Shown here piece by piece: positions 6,452-7,859 of a DNA stretch of 7,859 nt. Every line of letters begins with the position of its first letter. Within the stretch, counting starts at the first letter, position 1. The stretch comes from an uncultured Lachnoclostridium sp. (GTDB taxonomy: Bacteria > Bacillota > Clostridia > Lachnospirales > Lachnospiraceae). The stretch spans positions 1 to 7,859 of the forward strand of contig CABQJX010000125.1 in the NCBI GenBank assembly GCA_902464595.1. Direction: 5' to 3'. The notes under the pieces were generated by a model. It saw only the letters and a program-made list of their open reading frames with translations, was not told where the DNA came from and made no database searches. Made by a program: the position numbers and the translations under genes.

Positions 6452-7261
6452 ATGCAGAATTATTCAGGAGAAGAAGGCTTGCAGTATCATCTCCAGATAC
6501 GAAAGGGAGATGTTGGAAGATATGTGATCTTACCGGGAGATCCTAAGCGCTGTGCTAAGATCGCCGCCCACTTTGAGGAGGCAAAGCTGATTGCAGACAA
6601 CCGGGAGTATATTACTTATACCGGTTATCTGGATGGAGAGAAGGTCAGCGTTACGTCCACCGGGATCGGCGGCCCTTCTGCCTCCATCGCTATGGAGGAG
6701 CTGGTGCAGTGCGGTGCGGATACCTTTATCCGGGTAGGAACCTGCGGAGGGATCGAGTTAGAGGTAAAGGGCGGAGATATTGTAGTGGCAACCGGGGCGG
6801 TGCGCATGGAGGGAACAAGTAAGGAGTATGCTCCCATCGAGTTTCCGGCAGTGGCAGATCTGGAAGTGACCAACGCCTTAGTTTCCTCTGCCAGAGAGTT
6901 GGGATATACCTGCCATGCGGGAGTCGTGCAGTGCAAGGACGCTTTTTATGGACAGCATGATCCGGAGCGTATGCCGGTGAGCTATGAGCTCCTCAATAAG
7001 TGGGAGGCATGGAAACGGCTAGGCTGCAAGGCGTCGGAGATGGAGTCGGCTGCCCTATTTGTTGCAGCCAGCCATTTAAGAGTGCGATGCGGTTCTGATT
7101 TTTTGGTAGTGGGAAACCAGGAGCGTCAGGCGGCCGGATTGGAAAATCCAATCGTACATGACACAGAAGGACCGATCCTGGTGGCAGTGAATGCTCTAAG
7201 AAAGCTGATCGCTGCAGATCGGGCGGTAAATCAGAAGGGAGAAGGACATGAGACAGTATAA
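6452..7261 (+). CDS. udp: Uridine phosphorylase (PNP/UDP phosphorylase family)
   Basis: This cytoplasmic enzyme splits uridine with phosphate into uracil and ribose-1-phosphate (EC 2.4.2.3). From the preferred ATG the product is 269 aa, close to the family's usual 250-260. Visible family motifs are the phosphate-binding VILPGDP (Gly29, Arg33), Arg51 in DNREY, STGIGGPS, Arg94/Thr97 in RVGT, EFPAVADLE, and the ribose-binding SEMESA (Glu196, Met197, Glu198). The protein resembles E. coli Udp along its whole length, more than hexameric DeoD. The uracil-specificity loop reads FYGQHDPERMP: the Gln is kept, but the Gln-Glu-Arg of E. coli is not reproduced exactly. Substrate range could therefore differ somewhat. 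The end overlaps the deoB start by 14 nt, indicating one operon in which deoB handles the ribose-1-phosphate. A longer start at 6419 would add 11 residues but lacks a ribosome binding site. Confidence 0.9.
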   Translation: MQNYSGEEGLQYHLQIRKGDVGRYVILPGDPKRCAKIAAHFEEAKLIADNREYITYTGYLDGEKVSVTSTGIGGPSASIAMEELVQCGADTFIRVGTCGGIELEVKGGDIVVATGAVRMEGTSKEYAPIEFPAVADLEVTNALVSSARELGYTCHAGVVQCKDAFYGQHDPERMPVSYELLNKWEAWKRLGCKASEMESAALFVAASHLRVRCGSDFLVVGNQERQAAGLENPIVHDTEGPILVAVNALRKLIAADRAVNQKGEGHETV

Positions 7262-7859
7262 GCGTATATTTGTAGTGGTTTTGGATTCACTGGGGATTGG
7301 AGCCGCCCAGGATTCGGCGGAGTATGGAGACATTGGGGTGGACACCTTGGGCCACATTGCCCGGAAGCTCCACGGATTAAAGATACCCAATTTACAGAAA
7401 TTAGGAATAGCGAATCTTCACCCACTGGAAGGGGTGGATCCGGCAGGCAGCCCCATGGGACGCTATATGTGTTTGAAGGAGAGAAGCCGGGGAAAGGATA
7501 CCATGACAGGCCACTGGGAGATGATGGGCTTATATATTACAAAGCCATTCCAGACCTTTACCGATCACGGATTCCCGAAGGAGCTGATCGATGAGCTGGA
7601 GAAGCGCACAGGCCGTAAGATTATTGGAAACAAGAGCGCCAGCGGTACGGAAATCTTAGATGAGCTGGCAGAGGAGGAGATAAGGGACGGCCATCTCATT
7701 GTGTATACATCTGCTGATTCTGTGTTGCAGATCTGCGGCAATGAGGAGACCATGGGCCTAGACACCTTGTACCGTTATTGCGAGATTGCCAGGGAGCTTA
7801 CTCTGAGAGACGAGTGGAAGGTAGGGCGTGTCATTGCAAGGCCCTATGTGGGCAAGAAG
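7248..7859 (+). CDS. deoB: Phosphopentomutase (3'-truncated by window edge)
   Basis: This cytoplasmic metalloenzyme of the alkaline phosphatase superfamily converts (deoxy)ribose-1-phosphate to the 5-phosphate (EC 5.4.2.7), linking nucleoside breakdown to the pentose phosphate pathway. The window holds the first 204 of about 390 residues. Visible motifs are the N-terminal metal-binding VVLDSLGIGA (Asp13), GVDTLGHIA, and GKDTMTGHWEMMG with the Thr (85) that is phosphorylated in the characterised Bacillus enzyme. GNKSASGTEI and YTSADSVLQI (Asp157) follow, then the start of the RVIARPYVG region. The remaining metal ligands lie beyond the edge. The ATG at 7248 lies inside the end of the uridine phosphorylase gene, with AAGGGAG (7235-7241) 6 nt upstream, so translation is probably coupled. 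No frameshift or stop is seen in the visible part. Confidence 0.96.
   Translation, partial: MRQYKRIFVVVLDSLGIGAAQDSAEYGDIGVDTLGHIARKLHGLKIPNLQKLGIANLHPLEGVDPAGSPMGRYMCLKERSRGKDTMTGHWEMMGLYITKPFQTFTDHGFPKELIDELEKRTGRKIIGNKSASGTEILDELAEEEIRDGHLIVYTSADSVLQICGNEETMGLDTLYRYCEIARELTLRDEWKVGRVIARPYVGKK

Noticed and set aside
1..7859. Mobile elements, CRISPR, phage, toxin-antitoxin or biosynthetic gene content
   Set aside because: No transposase, integrase, spaced direct repeats or accessory genes are present; every long coding gene belongs to a known housekeeping or two-component family.

Overview
The window looks like an ordinary chromosomal segment of an anaerobic Gram-positive bacterium of the class Clostridia, most likely Lachnospiraceae. 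This is inferred from the single-chain glycyl-tRNA synthetase, a pyruvate phosphate dikinase whose length (874 aa) and key residue positions closely match the Clostridium symbiosum enzyme, strong AGGAGG-type ribosome binding sites, extended -10 promoters and moderate GC content. All genes lie on the + strand. I see no mobile element, CRISPR array, tRNA or rRNA gene.

Layout. (1) Positions 1-742 hold the 3' part of glyQS (glycyl-tRNA synthetase), followed by a clear intrinsic terminator. (2) A promoter near 940-968 drives a two-gene unit: a membrane sensor histidine kinase (1002-2513) overlapping by 8 nt an OmpR/PhoB-type response regulator (2506-3195). A long-stem terminator (3235-3302) follows. 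(3) A 407-nt non-coding region (3196-3602) holds that terminator, an AT-rich stretch with a perfect short palindrome, a strong extended -10 promoter (3446-3473) and a roughly 120-nt leader that can fold into three hairpins. It leads into ppdK (3603-6227), a complete pyruvate phosphate dikinase, closed by a 21-bp-stem terminator. (4) A third extended -10 promoter (6376-6404) precedes a nucleoside-salvage operon: uridine phosphorylase (start best placed at 6452) overlapping by 14 nt deoB (phosphopentomutase), which runs off the right edge.

How the parts work together. Uridine phosphorylase releases ribose-1-phosphate from uridine and phosphopentomutase converts it to ribose-5-phosphate, so the last two genes feed nucleoside sugars into central metabolism. 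PPDK interconverts pyruvate and PEP using ATP/AMP and PPi, typical of PPi-linked glycolysis in anaerobes. The two-component pair is a separate unit whose signal and targets cannot be read from this window. Nothing here is clearly a new system. The best candidate for something undescribed is the structured leader of ppdK; the uncharacterised extracytoplasmic domain of the sensor kinase comes second.
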